Of a DNA stretch of 64,000 bases, positions 10,909 to 23,008 are shown piece after piece. A model generated the notes under the pieces. It was given only the letters and a program-made list of their open reading frames with translations. It had not been told where the DNA came from and searched no databases. Source of the DNA: Diadophis punctatus similis. Lineage: Eukaryota > Chordata > Lepidosauria > Squamata > Dipsadidae. Position 1 is the first letter of the stretch, and each line of letters starts with the position of its first letter. Both the position numbers and the translations under genes were made by a program. The stretch is taken from contig JALIGW010000013.1 of NCBI GenBank assembly GCA_023053685.1, positions 18,684,501 to 18,748,500 on the forward strand, read 5' to 3'.

Positions 10909-11679
10909 ACAAGATTCTGCTATTGTATCTTTATAATAAAAGTAATATTAACATTCATAATTTTGGTTTCCTAATCTGGTCTATCTTGAAGGACTGTCAC
11001 TCCCACACTAGGAAAAGGAAAGGCAGGATCACCTTAACCCCCTGTAGAAGAAGTAGGCTGTAAATGTAAGAAATAAGTAAATATAGATATGCATGCATAC
11101 ATACACAGAGTGCCACATAAAGGTTTGAAAGAGTACTGAAGATGAAGTAGCTTGCTCAATTTCACTGTCTTTTGGGATGTAAATGAAGCAGGCAGGCCTC
11201 ATCGCTATTCACAATGAAGAAACAGAGGTGAGAGATTGAATATTTAAAAGCATATTCTGGATAGAAGTTCAAGAAGGAGACCTTGTTTCTTGTCTCAGGA
11301 GAGTCATGAATTGCAACATAATAGATCCAAATATGGCACATTTTGATACTATAGCTAAGAGATGATTCCTAACAGATAGCACTTCTGTAATTTGTTGCAG
11401 TTTTGATGTTGTAATGTTGGGGTTTTTTTTAAAGCTGACTGTGAAATCGAAAGAATTAAACCATAATATTCTGGAATCTGGGGTAAGTGTAGATGGTGGG
11501 GAAAGATGGAGGTAAGTTGAAGTGGACAGAAGGGCATGTGTCCATCCAGTGAGAACATCTCTTAAAGGCCTGCTAAGCATTCTCCTTCCATTTAAGTTTA
11601 AGGTGACATTGCTGGATATAAGAAAATTCAAAAATAAAATAGTATATAGAAATTTATATAAATATAGAAGATTTAATTT
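10909..11679. other. 3' flank, no recognised feature
   Basis: No gene or repeat recognised. The minus-strand open frame at 11269-11631 has no identifiable motif. Confidence 0.4.
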
Positions 11680-11745
11680 TGCTTGGGCAGGGGGTTGGAC
11701 TGGATGACCTGCAGGGTCCCTTCCAGCCTGAACTTGTTAAATGTT
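11680..11745 (+). mobile_element. CR1 LINE tail remnant
   Basis: Only the terminal GGGCAGGGGGTTGGACTGG, GACCTGCAGGGTCCCTTCC portion of a CR1-type 3' end is visible. Confidence 0.65.
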
Positions 11746-12097
11746 AAGATAGTTGGAGAAAATACATGCTGAACAGATATTCTTTTGTTAGTTAGAAAGG
11801 GGCCCAACTAAAAGGGACATTCCTTAATGCCAAGACAATAGAGATAAGAAAATGCTGTGCCTGCAAAATATTTTATGGGCAATAATGGGGAGGTGTTGAT
11901 AAACATGTCAGAGATATTGTTGTCTCTGAGGCGTTACGGAGTAGATGTGATCGGTGACTGTATCCGATAGGAGGGGCATGGGGGGGGGCGTCGAGATAGA
12001 GACTATAAAATGTAATGATTTTGAAATTTTAAGTGTGGCTTTTGGCTCAAACCTCAATTTAAGGTTAGGCTGAATGATCCACCACACTTTGCAAGCT

Positions 12098-12399
<302 letters not shown>

Positions 12400-12458
12400 T
12401 TTCCAATAAATACTCTTTGTTTTTTAATCGATCCAAGTTTCTTTTGTTATTTCTAACA

Positions 12459-12578
12459 ACATGGACAAAACAACAGGCCTTCTCTGTGGTGGCCCCATTT
12501 CTTGGAATTCAAAATTCCTAGAAGTTTGTAAATTTCCTCTGGGCATTTCAAAAATACCTTCAGGTGATTTTGTTAGAA
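12459..12578 (+). repeat. Direct repeat copy 1 (LINE 3'-end-like)
   Basis: A 120-bp segment from AACATGGACAAAACAACAGG to TTCAGGTGATTTTGTTAG is repeated with about four differences at 16041-16163, same strand, 3.58 kb away. One frame reads AFSVVAPFLG, resembling the RAFSVxAPxLWNxLP end of L2-type LINEs, which suggests a LINE tail. Confidence 0.6.
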
Positions 12579-12765
12579 CAGTGGGCGGCGGCCCACTAGT
12601 GAGCCATGAGGTGTTTGCAACTGAGCCACAGAAATGGTGGGTGAGCATGCGCGCATGCACACAGATCCCCACTTGCGTGAGCAGTGTGCATGCGTGCTCC
12701 ATTTGCATGAGTGGTAGGCACACGTGCACGCCACTCGCACAAATGAAGCTGTGTATGTCTTATGC
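12579..12765. repeat. GC-rich CATGCG-bearing segment, possible MITE
   Basis: It starts CAGTGGGCGGCGGCCCACTAG directly after repeat copy 1 and contains several near-palindromic GCATGCGCGCATGC-type strings. The CAGTGGG start and preceding TGTTAGAA resemble a hAT junction, but a convincing right end is not seen. Confidence 0.4.
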
Positions 12766-13484
12766 TATCTATCTATTTATTCTGATTTAGTGTTAAATCA
12801 AAGGGATATGTTATGCATTAAAGCTCTGGAATTATTATTTGGCCCCTATTGAGATTTTACGAGATGTTTTCCACAGGTATTTCAGTAGTTATTCCCAAGT
12901 ATGAGGGCTAAATTCTTCATCTCTAAAAATGGACACAGAGAAACAAAACTGACATTTCAAAAAGCTGCCATTCTCCACCCAATATTTTCAATGCACTTTC
13001 TGTGATCCTCCAAGAGCCTGCTATTAACCCAATGATTCTTCAAATCCCACCTCCAATCAACAATGTACCTTCTACTGCTTTCATTTTTTTTGTCATTGCA
13101 TGGATTTTAAGATTAATGACCTGACAGTTATTGTAATTGCTTGTAGATTTCTTGCTAATGGCAGAGCCATAAACCAACACAAAATGAGAACTCAGCATTG
13201 CTGAAGTCCATGGGAGCTTTACCACTGATTTCTACTAAGCTAGAATTTCATTCCCAGTAAATTATTCTGACTATAGGAAGCAAAGAACAAGGATGGAGTA
13301 AGGTCTCATGAATTCACAAGTCATTTGGAAGAGCAAAGTTTGTTGTTGCAAGCATAAAAGTGTTAAAACTAATTGGATAATCTTATCCTCCTTTAATATC
13401 TACCTGATGGACATAATTAAATGACAGATTTGGTTAAGCTATTAGCATTAAAAGACTTGATTTTCTTATGCAGTCATAAATGAA
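12766..13484. other. 3' flank, no recognised feature
   Basis: Apparently unique sequence, no gene or repeat recognised. Confidence 0.4.
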
Positions 13485-13507
13485 TGAATGAATGAATGAA
13501 TATTTCA

Positions 13508-13539
<32 letters not shown>

Positions 13540-13545
13540 ATATTT
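13485..13545. repeat. (GAAT)n and (AAAT)n microsatellite
   Basis: Four to five GAAT units are followed by about eight AAAT units. It borders the CR1 tail that was hit by the hAT element at 13571. Confidence 0.85.
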
Positions 13546-13570
13546 CATAAATAATTGAAATGGTATAGGA

Positions 13571-13994
13571 CAGTGATGGTGAACCTTTTTTTCCTCGGGT
13601 GCTGAAATAGTGCGTGCACGCACTATCGCACTTGCGCGCGTGCCCATACCCATAATTCAAAGCCCCCCACTCGCCCCACCCCCCTGCACATGCGTGCGCG
13701 ACCCCCCCACTCCCCCATTTCCCGACTTCCAGTTGGCCCCGTAGGCCTGTTTTTTGCCCTCCCCAGGCTCCAGAGGCTTTCTTGGAGCTTGGGGAGGGCG
13801 AAAACGCTCCCCCGCCACCCTGGAGGCCCCCCCAGAGGCCGAAATCGTCTCCCCAGAGCCTCCACGCGAGCCAAAAATCAGCTGGTGAACATGCACATGC
13901 GCGCTGGAGCTGAGCTAGGGCAACGGCTCGCGTGCCGGCAGATATGGCTCTGCGTGCCACCTGTGGCACCCGTGCCATAGGTTCGCCATCACTG
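13571..13994 (-). mobile_element. TTCGCC-family hAT MITE inside a CR1 tail
   Basis: The ends are CAGTGATGGTGAACC and GGTTCGCCATCACTG. The perfect 8-bp duplication GTATAGGA is at 13563-13570 and 13995-14002. The right-hand part (GTGCCACCTGTGGCAC) corresponds to the left-hand part of the copy at 28757, so this copy is in the opposite orientation. It is GC-rich, with no transposase frame. The CR1 tail resumes at 13995. Confidence 0.9.
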
Positions 13995-14002
13995 GTATAG
14001 GA

Positions 14003-14065
14003 TCTCCTGCTTGAGCAGGAGGCTGGACTAGAAGGCCTTCCAGCTCTATTCTGATTCTGATAATC
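14003..14065 (+). mobile_element. CR1-L3 LINE tail, distal to hAT insertion
   Basis: The tail TCTCCTGCTTGAGCAGG, CTGGACTAGAAGGCCTTCC, TTCTGATTCTGATA continues the CR1 segment ending GAAATGGTATAGGA at 13570. Confidence 0.75.
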
Positions 14066-14206
14066 AAAAATATTTTCCTATTGGCCTTTGGATTACCGTA
14101 TATTCCGGCGTATAAGACGACTGGGCGTATAAGACGACCCCCAACTTTTCCAGTTAAAATATAGAGTTTGGGATATACTCGCTGTATAAGACTACCCCTT
14201 CTACCA

Positions 14207-14242
14207 TCTTTCTTTTTCTTTCTGTCTTTCTTCCTTCCTAAC

Positions 14243-14330
<88 letters not shown>

Positions 14331-14333
14331 CTT

Positions 14334-14388
<55 letters not shown>

Positions 14389-14449
14389 TCCTTCCTAACT
14401 TCTTTCTTTTTCTTTCTTTCTTTCTGTCTGTCTGTCTTCCTAACTTACT

Positions 14450-14530
<81 letters not shown>

Positions 14531-14582
14531 TCTTTCTTTCTTTCTTTCCCTCCCTCCCTCCCTCCCTCCCTCCCTCCCTCCC

Positions 14583-14678
<96 letters not shown>

Positions 14679-14680
14679 TC
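14207..14680. repeat. 470-bp pyrimidine tetranucleotide array
   Basis: CTTT tracts alternate with CTGT tracts (14334-14387 and 14424-14437) and a CCCT block (14547-14583). The plus strand is almost pure pyrimidine apart from the CTGT blocks. Confidence 0.97.
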
Positions 14681-15457
14681 CTGACTTGACCTTATGAATG
14701 TGACACTAAGGATCTAACTTAGCTTGAAATATTTTTGGTGGAATGCTAAACTGAGGGTCAATTTATTACAGGGTACAAATCAGGGATGTATTCCATCCAA
14801 CAAGAAAACTGTAGCAGATGGAAAACAGATCCAAAGCAATTCCAAGCTTAACCCATATTTTCCATAAGAAGGTAACCAAGACAAAAAGAACTTATCTGGA
14901 AGAAATCATTCTCATACCCAAAGCAGGAGATAACCCAGGCATGAAACTTGTACCAAATTATAAAAAGCATATTTTATTTAGTTAATTGTTTGATTTATAC
15001 ACCCACTCAAATTGTTTGATTTATAAGCCCTCTCAAAATAACTCTCTGGGAAATAGGCAAAATAAAAAAAGAGCTATCATAAAATATAAAATATGATAAA
15101 ATACAATAATTCCATCAGGCAATTCAATGAACAATTGTCAGAGAATCATTAATTTCTGAAGGAAAGTTATGCCCTTAAACAGATTGAACAATATTGCTTC
15201 CCTAGAAGCTAGGAGCTTCAAGCTATCAATCCCCACCATGGCTCCTTTCTCCCTCGCCCAGCCCTCTTCCAAGATGCCAAGTGGAAGCAAGGTAGGTGGG
15301 TGGGTTGCTCCCCTCCCCTCCCCTTGGAGGAAGAAGAAGCCTCTGTCGCCGTCTCCCGCGGGACTCCAGCCACCTGACTGAGTCCCCGACCGCGGCGCCG
15401 GCAGGGTGAACGCGCATGGGAGGGAAGGAGACAGCGCGTGCTGCCGCTACTGCTATC

Positions 15458-15937
15458 GTACTGAAACTTCGGAGCCGGGGGGAGCTGAAAAACGGCCGCG
15501 GCTGCATCCCTGCCATTCTCCAGCCAAGCGGCCGAAGGAGCCCCGGAGCTCCGACGCTGCCCTGCATCTTGGTCTCCTGCTGCCACCGCCAGCTGCAGCC
15601 TTCCCAGCAGGTGGGCGCGCGCGAGAGGGATCGCGGAGCAGAGGCGCCCGGCGAGCGGTGCGAGAGGCACAGGGATGCCAGAAGTGGCATCGGCGGCAGC
15701 AGGCTCCTGCCCGTCTCCCGCCTGCCTGTTGCCTTAAGCCGCCGGGCGCCTCTGCTCCGTGATCCCTCCCGCGTGCGCCCACCTGCTGGGAAGGCTGCAG
15801 CTGGCGGGGGCGGCAGGAGACCAAGATGCAGGGCAGCGTCGGGGCTCCGGGGCTCCTTCGGCCGCTTGGCTGGAGAATGGCAGGGATGCAGCCGCGGCCG
15901 TTTTTCAGCTCCCCCTGGCTCCGAAGTTTCAGTACCC
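15458..15937. repeat. CpG-rich inverted repeat, 200-bp arms
   Basis: Arm 15458-15658 recurs inverted at about 15740-15937. Landmarks are GAAACTTCGGAGCCGGG against CTGGCTCCGAAGTTTC, GCCGCGGCTGCATCCC against GGATGCAGCCGCGGC, and GGAGCAGAGGCGCCCGG against its complement. The spacer is about 80 bp. Several long open frames on both strands are mirror images produced by the palindrome and show no protein family. Confidence 0.85.
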
Positions 15938-16040
15938 GGCGTATAAGACGACCCCCGACTTTCGAGATGATTTTCAAGGGGTAAAAAGTCATCTTATACG
16001 CCAGAACATACGGTAAGTTTTAGATACATAAGGGGGAAAA

Positions 16041-16163
16041 CAACATGGACAAAACAACAGGTCTTCTCTGTGGTGGCCCCATTTCTTGGAATTCAAAATT
16101 CCTAGAAGTTTGTAAAGTTTCTCTGGGCATTTCAAAAATACCTTCAGGTGATTTTGTTAGAAT
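16041..16163 (+). repeat. Direct repeat copy 2
   Basis: Matches 12459-12578 with about four substitutions. Beyond TTTTGTTAGAA the two copies diverge at once, because copy 1 is followed by a GC-rich segment. Confidence 0.65.
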
Positions 16164-16600
16164 CTTCAAATTTGGTTTGCTATAGGCTGTGACACTGCTC
16201 CTCAGCATTTACTAAATCTCAGGCTTTTTATCAAAGACATGAAGCACCCTATCTGGAAGTGGGGTAACTTACAATTTTGTGTGTGTAAATTGCTTTACAT
16301 CAGCAATGAGAAAGTGGCTTCTCTGACTGCTTGTTAGATCTTTACCTGAATGCTGCTGCTAGTATACCTTTTGAGGCTCCCCAGAAGGGGAAGACCAAAA
16401 TGTTCGCTTTTTTGTTTTTCATATTTGGGGGAATCCCCCATTTTCCCCTCTAAAACTGAGTTAAGATTTTCATGTTCTTCACTTTGTTGACATTATGACA
16501 TCGCCAGCTATACAGGAAGGAAGAAAGAAAGAAGAAAAATGTTTCTAGCTGCTCTTCTTCTGGCTCAGGTTTAAATATATAGCACCTGTTTATACTTACA
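16164..16600. other. 3' flank, no recognised feature
   Basis: No gene or repeat recognised. Confidence 0.4.
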
Positions 16601-16950
<350 letters not shown>

Positions 16951-16959
16951 TCTATCTCT

Positions 16960-17022
16960 ACAAATTCTGGGAGTTGAAGTCCATGAGTCATAGAAGAGCC
17001 AACTTTGCCTACCCCTGCCCTA
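16960..17022. mobile_element. GACTTGTGGACTTC-family MITE arm
   Basis: One arm only: AATTCTGGGAGTTGAAG, CATAGAAGAGCCAAC, then CCTACCCCTG. The other arm is not seen. Confidence 0.5.
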
Positions 17023-18549
17023 GTTGATACAGCACACAGGAACCAATGAGACCAGTTATCTCATGGTAGAATCATGATCTACATTATTAGCAATCAGTCA
17101 CATGTTCCCTCATACCTACCTAATGTAGCAGGTTATTATTTGGGATTGCCAAATGCCAGATAACATAAGAGTGATATATTTTATAAGGCTGTTTGGAACC
17201 AAAGGATTCTTGAAACATTTGTAGAGGTATTGGCTCATCTGGCCAGGAAATATGGCAAGACATTAGTAGAGAAAATTTACTGTACAATTCTTTCTCTCCC
17301 CTGTCCGTTTCAAGTTTTTTAATTATTATCTTTAAATGCTCTATAATTTCTGATTCTTTAAAAAAAAAACATTCAATGCATATTGTACCCTGTGGTTTTT
17401 AGTATTTGCTTCTTTATAATTGGCAGTGCAATCTGTATACAAGAAGGAGTATCACCCAAGAAAATAGTGGGGCACTTTAGAATTTTTTTTAAATGTAAAG
17501 GCTAAAACCTCTAAGTCATAATAATGGCTAAACACATTAGAGGTTTATAAATAGTGAATTATGTATTTTGTGAACCCCTCTTGCAATTTGGACAACAAAT
17601 CATGATAAAGTAAGATGTGATTTAAACAATATGAATATTAATGTAGTAAACCGTTTGCTTTTACCAAAACCATATATGCATACATTAAAAATGTACTGTA
17701 TGGTTCCATGAAATGAGTAGGTGAACATGACTTGCAAAAATCTGATTTTTTTTCCTTCTCCCTGTGATATATTTTAACAGCTTCTAAAGTGCTAAGGAAG
17801 ATCTACCTATTTGTGGACGTTGAAAATCACAATACATTCCCTAGTTTCATATAAGACTGTTGGAATTATTTTTAATTAGCTAAAACAAACCACTGCAGAC
17901 AACTCTGTTGCTAATAGCATTTCAACCTGTGGGATTTCTGCACAAATGTGTGGGAGGAAAAAAAATAAAATGAGTAACCAGAGAATTGAAGACCGAAAGC
18001 AGGCAAGGTTATTGAAGGACTAGATAGTTAGCTAGTGTTTATTTGCTTGATCAGTACTTAAGCCAACATTTCAATAGCCCTGGTCAGATTTTTTTGGGGT
18101 GTGTGTGTGTTCAGCATTAGTACTCAGGTAAGCCATTTTTGCCACTTACCAAGCTGGGTTTATCTGCAGAAGAAAAGCCTTTTGCACATGGAATGACATA
18201 CAGAAAGACTCTCTCCCTGCAGATCTCTTAAGAGTTTTTGGGATGGGATTGGAGAGGTGAGTCTTAAGTGGAAGAGTCAGGGGATCTTCCTCTCCCTCTC
18301 TGTATATTATTATTTAAGTATTAATCTTACATATTTGTTATTTTGACAAAACAATAAATGATTTTGATAATTTAAAAAGCTGCTTGAGAGACCTAAAAGG
18401 GAAAAAGGATATGCCATTGCCTAGTCATACCTTTGATGATCATAACTTCAGCAGGCTACTGGAATAAACAGCCAAAGATGTATATGGTTAGATTTTTTTC
18501 ACTCAACTGGAGACCTTGCTGTATAAATACACTCAGGGAGGGCTAGACT
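17023..18549. other. 3' flank, no recognised feature
   Basis: About 1.5 kb of A-T-rich, apparently unique sequence. No gene or repeat family recognised on either strand. Confidence 0.45.
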
Positions 18550-18684
18550 CAGGGCCCCCAAAATTTGGCTACTTTAAGACTTGTGGACTTCAATTCCCAG
18601 AATTCTCCAGCCAGCTATGCTGGCTGGAGAATTCTGGGAGTTGAAGTCCACAAGTCTTAAAATTGCCAAGTTTGAAGACCTCTG
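18550..18684. mobile_element. Near-perfect palindromic hAT-like MITE
   Basis: The left half ACTTTAAGACTTGTGGAC to AGAATTCTCCAGCCAGC is mirrored by GCTGGCTGGAGAATTC to GTCCACAAGTCTTAAA, centred at about 18617. The ends are CAGGGCCCCC and GACCTCTG. The flanks contain GGCTAGAC and GGCTAGAG, a probable 8-bp duplication. Confidence 0.8.
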
Positions 18685-18781
18685 GGCTAGAGTATATCAT
18701 AATATGAAGGTTAATGACTGAATGAAAGGGGGCTATACTGGAACAGAAGGCAATAACAATTTGGTAACGTTAGTTGTATAC

Positions 18782-19307
18782 CATTGATGGCGAACCTATA
18801 GCACGCGTGCCACAGGTGGCACGTGGAGCCAAATCTGAGGGCACGCGAGGCGTTGACCTATGTCAGCTCCAACGTGCATGTGTGCACTGGCCAGCTGATT
18901 TTCGGCCTTCTATTTGGCTGTTTTCGCTCTCCCCAGGGTTCAGGAAAGTCTCGTGAACCCTAGGGACGGTGAAAAACAGCCCAATGGCCCAACCGGAAGT
19001 TTGGAAATGAACTTCTGGTTGGCCCATTGGGCCGTTTTTTGCCATCCCCAGGCTTCAGAAGGCTTTCCTGAACACTGGGGAGGGCGAAAAACAGCCCAGC
19101 GGGTCTACCAGAAGTCAGGAGGCTTCAGTGAGGCCTGTGCGCATGTGCAGGGGGACAGCGTGTGGGGGTTGTACGCATGCATGGGGGGCAGCATGGAGGT
19201 TGTGCACATGTTTGTGGGGAGGGCATTGCATTATGGGTGTGGGCACGCACGATCGTCCGCGAGCGCACCCTTTTGGCACCCAAGCCAAAAAAGGTTTGCC
19301 ATCACTG
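18782..19307 (+). mobile_element. TTCGCC-family hAT MITE
   Basis: The ends are CATTGATGGCGAACC and GGTTTGCCATCACTG. The flanks TTGTATAC (18774-18781) and TTCTATAC (19308-19315) differ at one base and have TA at the centre. The interior has repeated GGGCGAAAAACAGCCC-type inverted segments and CAACCGGAAGTTTG, an ETS-like site. Confidence 0.87.
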
Positions 19308-19315
19308 TTCTATAC

Positions 19316-21260
19316 TCTCCAGATCCGTTTTCTCCAATGTGGTTGTCTCTATTTGGGCCATACTGAAAGTCCTATCATCTCCTAGAGAAAGAATCTGATG
19401 GAAGCATTTTCATTCATCCATAAACCAGAGGTGATTTTACTTACTTAATTAGGATGTTACATGAAAACACTTTTGCAATATGACAGAGCTATTCTCCTGA
19501 TATCTCAATTCAGAAAAGTGTGAAGCAGGCTGTGTTCCGGTCCCTTTCCTCTTTAGTATTTATGTGAACTCAATAATCACCTCCTGCACCTAAGCACCAC
19601 CTTCTGCAATACAACCACAATAGTGTGTTGTCTGTGCTACTTTGTGAAATGACACAATCATTTTTTCCTTACTTCAATCTGGCCTTGGAACAAATCTATA
19701 GGTACAGGAATCTACAGCTATGGTTTTCTCAAAGGAACATAGATATTATAAACTTCTGTGGCAGAAAAGCCATTATAATGTAGACCTGGTTTCACCCTTT
19801 AAATATCTTTGCATAGTACTCCAACCCTCCATTTATTTCTGACCAAGCCAGGAATATTGTAGTGTTAAAACCACATACTGGGCTTTTTAAAAATAAATAA
19901 ATAAAGGAGGCAAGGACATACCGGTAGCCACAAACTCTTTAAAGCCAAATCCATCTCTTAGACATTGCATAATTCTTAGCTGTCTGCATATAACTTAAGC
20001 CCTTAAATATCATCTATTCCTCTTCTCCAGACCTCCACCTAGAAACTGGGAGGATCCTGCTAGAATTTAGAGTCCCCAATGTTCCTCTATTTCTGACTCA
20101 AACTTTACTTTTCCAACTCCTGGGCTGCCACAAATACTCTTGATAAGTTTTCCTCTTGGAAAACCAAAATTGAGAACGATTTCTGCCAGTGCAGCTTCCT
20201 ATATAAAGTCCCCTGGCCATGGGTATCAGCAAGAGCCAGAGTGACAATCTGGCAATGGATATTTGTCATAGCTTTCCAGATAGAGGAGGGCAAATTGTGT
20301 AATCAGCACTGGAAATGTGCTGATTACTCCAGCAAATTCCCTTTCAGTACTGGTAGTCTCCAATTCAAGCATGAGTTCCATTCCCAACTCTGTCCTTAAG
20401 TCGAATTGGTATGTAAGGCAGAACAGTATTACTGTATAAAGCTATATAAATAGTATTGTATAATGAACTTGAACCATTGTGTATTTAATTTCAATAATTG
20501 TGATTTAACTCATTTCCCCCCCGACAATTGGGTCCATTCTTCACTAGGGGTTAAACTTAAACAGGAGCATTCTTAACCCAGGGACTTTCTGCCCATAGCA
20601 TATTTGAGCTTTTTTCTCAGCAAACTTTAATGGGCTAATCAGTGATACAATTATTAGAAGGAAGGCCTAAAAATACAATACCCTTTTTACAGAGTAAACT
20701 GTCCCGTGACATGGAGGAATTTGGAACGCTAGGCCATGTATTTCTTTGATGTCCTTTTTATAGCAACTTGCATCCTGTCACATAACTCTGTTTACTAATA
20801 GAAGTTCCACTTTGAAGATGTTCTCAGTTGCTTTTTATTGTTGGACCAGAACCCAAACTCCGGGAGAGTTGCAAAATTTCTTTCAGCTATCATTCCTTTA
20901 CATAGGAAAACACTCTTCTAATTTTAGGATATACAAAATATAAATAAATCAATATGCAAAATATAAATACAAATAAAGCAATAATATACATCTTTTTCAT
21001 GCTTTCTATGTCATTTCATATTGTTGTCTTTCTGTTACATTTCGCTGGTCCCTGCTCACAATCAAGATAGATAGAGCGAGAAAGAAACCCACACATTTAC
21101 TTTATAGTTAAGTAATTTACAATTTAGGATTTTATTTTCAAAATAGTTCTGTAATTTTGTCAATTTGTATTTAGATTTGTTGTATTTTCTTACTAGTATT
21201 TAAAATATTTTGTAGTTTGAATGTTTTATTTAATTTTGTTAATTATCTAGAAAATCTTCA
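19316..21260. other. 3' flank, no recognised feature
   Basis: About 1.9 kb without a recognisable gene, RNA or repeat family. Open frames are short. Confidence 0.45.
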
Positions 21261-21267
21261 TGTATCT

Positions 21268-21490
21268 AGCAATAGCAATAGCACTTAAACTTATATACTG
21301 CTTCACAGTGCTTTACAGCCCTCTTTAAGCAGTTTACAGAGTCAGCATATTGCCCCCAACAATTTGGGTCCTCATTTTACCCACCTCGGAAGGATGGAAG
21401 GCTGAGTCAACTATGAGCCTGGTGAGATTTGAACTGCCAAATTGCAGGCAGCTGGCAGTCAGCAGAAGTAGCCTGCAGTACTGTAGCCTG
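21268..21490 (-). repeat. tRNA-derived SINE, inverted partner
   Basis: The minus-strand copy has its 3' tail (TATTGCTATTGCT on plus: AGCAATAGCAATAGCAC) at the low-coordinate end. Its head is partly duplicated (GTAGCCTGCAGTACT occurs twice at 21468-21497). It lies head-to-head with the plus copy at 21497. Confidence 0.8.
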
Positions 21491-21496
21491 CAGTAC

Positions 21497-21720
21497 TGAG
21501 CCGAGGTGGCGCAGTGGTTAAAATGCAGCACTGCAGTTCAGCAGTTCAGCTGTTCAAATCTCACCGGATCAAGGTTGACTCAGCCTTCCATCCTTCAGAG
21601 GTGGGTAAAATGAGGACTCAGATTGTTGGGGGCAATATGCTGAACTCTGTAAACCACTTAGAGAGGGCTGTAAAGCACTATGAAGCGGTATATAAGTCTA
21701 AGTGCTAAATGCTATGCTAA
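21497..21720 (+). repeat. tRNA-derived SINE, full copy
   Basis: It starts CTGAGCCGAGGTGGCGCAG, has GTTCAAATCTCACCGG and TGAGGACTCAGATTG, and ends GTCTAAGTGCTAAATGC. It is very similar to 1979-2215. Confidence 0.85.
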
Positions 21721-22043
21721 GTGCTGTACTACCCACTGCGCCACGGTGGCTCATCTAAATCTGAGTTCAGTATCCTTTTTACAAAAATTACATAAAAAGC
21801 TTTCCAGTGACCACAATAAAGATATTATGCTAGTATAAATTAATTAATCTATTATACTAGTATAAATTAATAAAACTTCATATGTAATGAATCTTCCATT
21901 TTCTATTGCATTATTAATTGCAGTTTAGTAGCAAATTTTAGAAGGGCTTTGGGAGTTACAGCCAAGGTTGAAGAGATTATGCAACCCATCCAAACATAAT
22001 CTCTTTTGATAGTGTGAAATGTAGTCTTCTTCTCATTCTAGAC

Positions 22044-22123
22044 CAAGGTGGGTAACTATGGCCCCTTTACGACTTGTGAAGTCCACAGGTCATAAAGCAG
22101 CCATTGTTGCCCACCCGTTTTAG
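22044..22123. mobile_element. GACTTGTGGACTTC-family MITE, short
   Basis: The ends are CAAGGTGGGTAACTATGG and TTGTTGCCCACCCG, with inner GACTTGTGAAGTCCAC. The flanks TTCTAGAC and TTTTAGAC form an 8-bp duplication with one mismatch. Confidence 0.7.
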
Positions 22124-22416
22124 ACCCAAACATTCTATGTGACATTTTTGAACCATTATTTTGTGAACAGGTCACAAACATTCTCACCATTTCCCAGGCA
22201 TGTTACTACTTATTTCACTGAAAGCAGTTCACTAACAGTAAAAATGTCTCAGCAACTGGCTTCAGTGCATACTTTTCTTCCCCCTTCCCAACTCCCTTCA
22301 CTTGGATAAATCTAAGGAGCACTGAGTTTATCAAATCGGTGTGGCATTCGACTTAATCTCCCCAAAACTGATCCAATGGTTGTGACCTAGTTGATGAGAT
22401 AATGAAAGGACCAATG

Positions 22417-22786
22417 CAGGTAGTCTTTGACTTATGATCAAATTGACCCCAAAATTTATGTTGCTAAGTGAGACACTTGTTAAGTTAGCTTTGCCCCATT
22501 TTACTATCTTTTTAGCCACAGTTGTTAAGTAAATCATTGCAGTTAAGTTAATATCACGGTTGTTAAGTGAATCTGGCTTCCGCGTCTCAAACGCTGTTCA
22601 CATGACCTCAGGACACTCCAACTGTCATAAATATGAACCAGTTGCCAAGCATCCAAATTCTGATCACATGCCATGGGAATGCTGCAAGGGTCATAAGCGT
22701 GAAAAAATGTTCATAAGTCACTTTTTCAGTCCTGTTGTAACTTTGAGCAGTCACTAAACAAACTGTTGTAAGTCGAAAATTACCTG
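22417..22786. mobile_element. CAGGTAGTCCTCGAC-family TIR element
   Basis: It starts CAGGTAGTCTTTGAC and ends GTAAGTCGAAAATTACCTG, with the TAAGTGAGACACTTG, TGGCTTCC and CATAAGTCAC blocks. It lies just beyond the probable ATP10D transcript end. An 8-bp duplication is not evident. Confidence 0.78.
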
Positions 22787-22852
22787 TACAAATAAAATTA
22801 TTGCATTTGTACAAAATGAGATGAAAAATAAATACATACATATATAAGTATC

Positions 22853-22858
22853 TTTATT
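22853..22858 (-). promoter_or_regulatory. Probable ATP10D polyadenylation signal
   Basis: On the minus strand this is AATAAA, about 150 bp after the stop codon, in a context ATACAAATAAAGATAC. It is the first canonical hexamer downstream of the stop that I see. Longer alternative 3' ends are possible. Confidence 0.5.
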
Positions 22859-23008
22859 TGTATACAGTTTTTTTTTACTTTCAACATACTTGCTTAGATT
22901 TTCTTCCATAATAAAACTCTGTACCTTGAATGCCCTTTTCATCCTTAGAAAAAGAGCACGCTAGCCTTTTTTGTGCAAATAAAAAATATATGTTCTGCAA
23001 TGCCAATG

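Larger units (their letters stand above)
14096..16013. mobile_element. 1.9-kb TA-flanked element with GTATAAGACGAC subterminal repeats
   Basis: The left end is TA then CCGTATATTCCGGCG, and GTATAAGACGAC occurs twice in the first 45 bp. The right end reads GTATAAGACGACCCCCGAC, then CATCTTATACGCC, and finishes ACATACGG then TA. Inside are a 470-bp pyrimidine microsatellite (14207-14680), A-T-rich sequence, and a GC-rich 480-bp inverted repeat (15458-15937). It is related in end sequence to the GTATAAGACGCACC elements but is longer. No transposase frame was found. Confidence 0.7.

Noticed and set aside
15200..15992. CpG-rich segment with several 118-179 codon frames, looking like a CpG-island promoter and first exon
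   Set aside because: It is a 200-bp-arm inverted repeat inside a TIR element. The frames on opposite strands are mirror images (both contain an identical stretch beginning KLRS).
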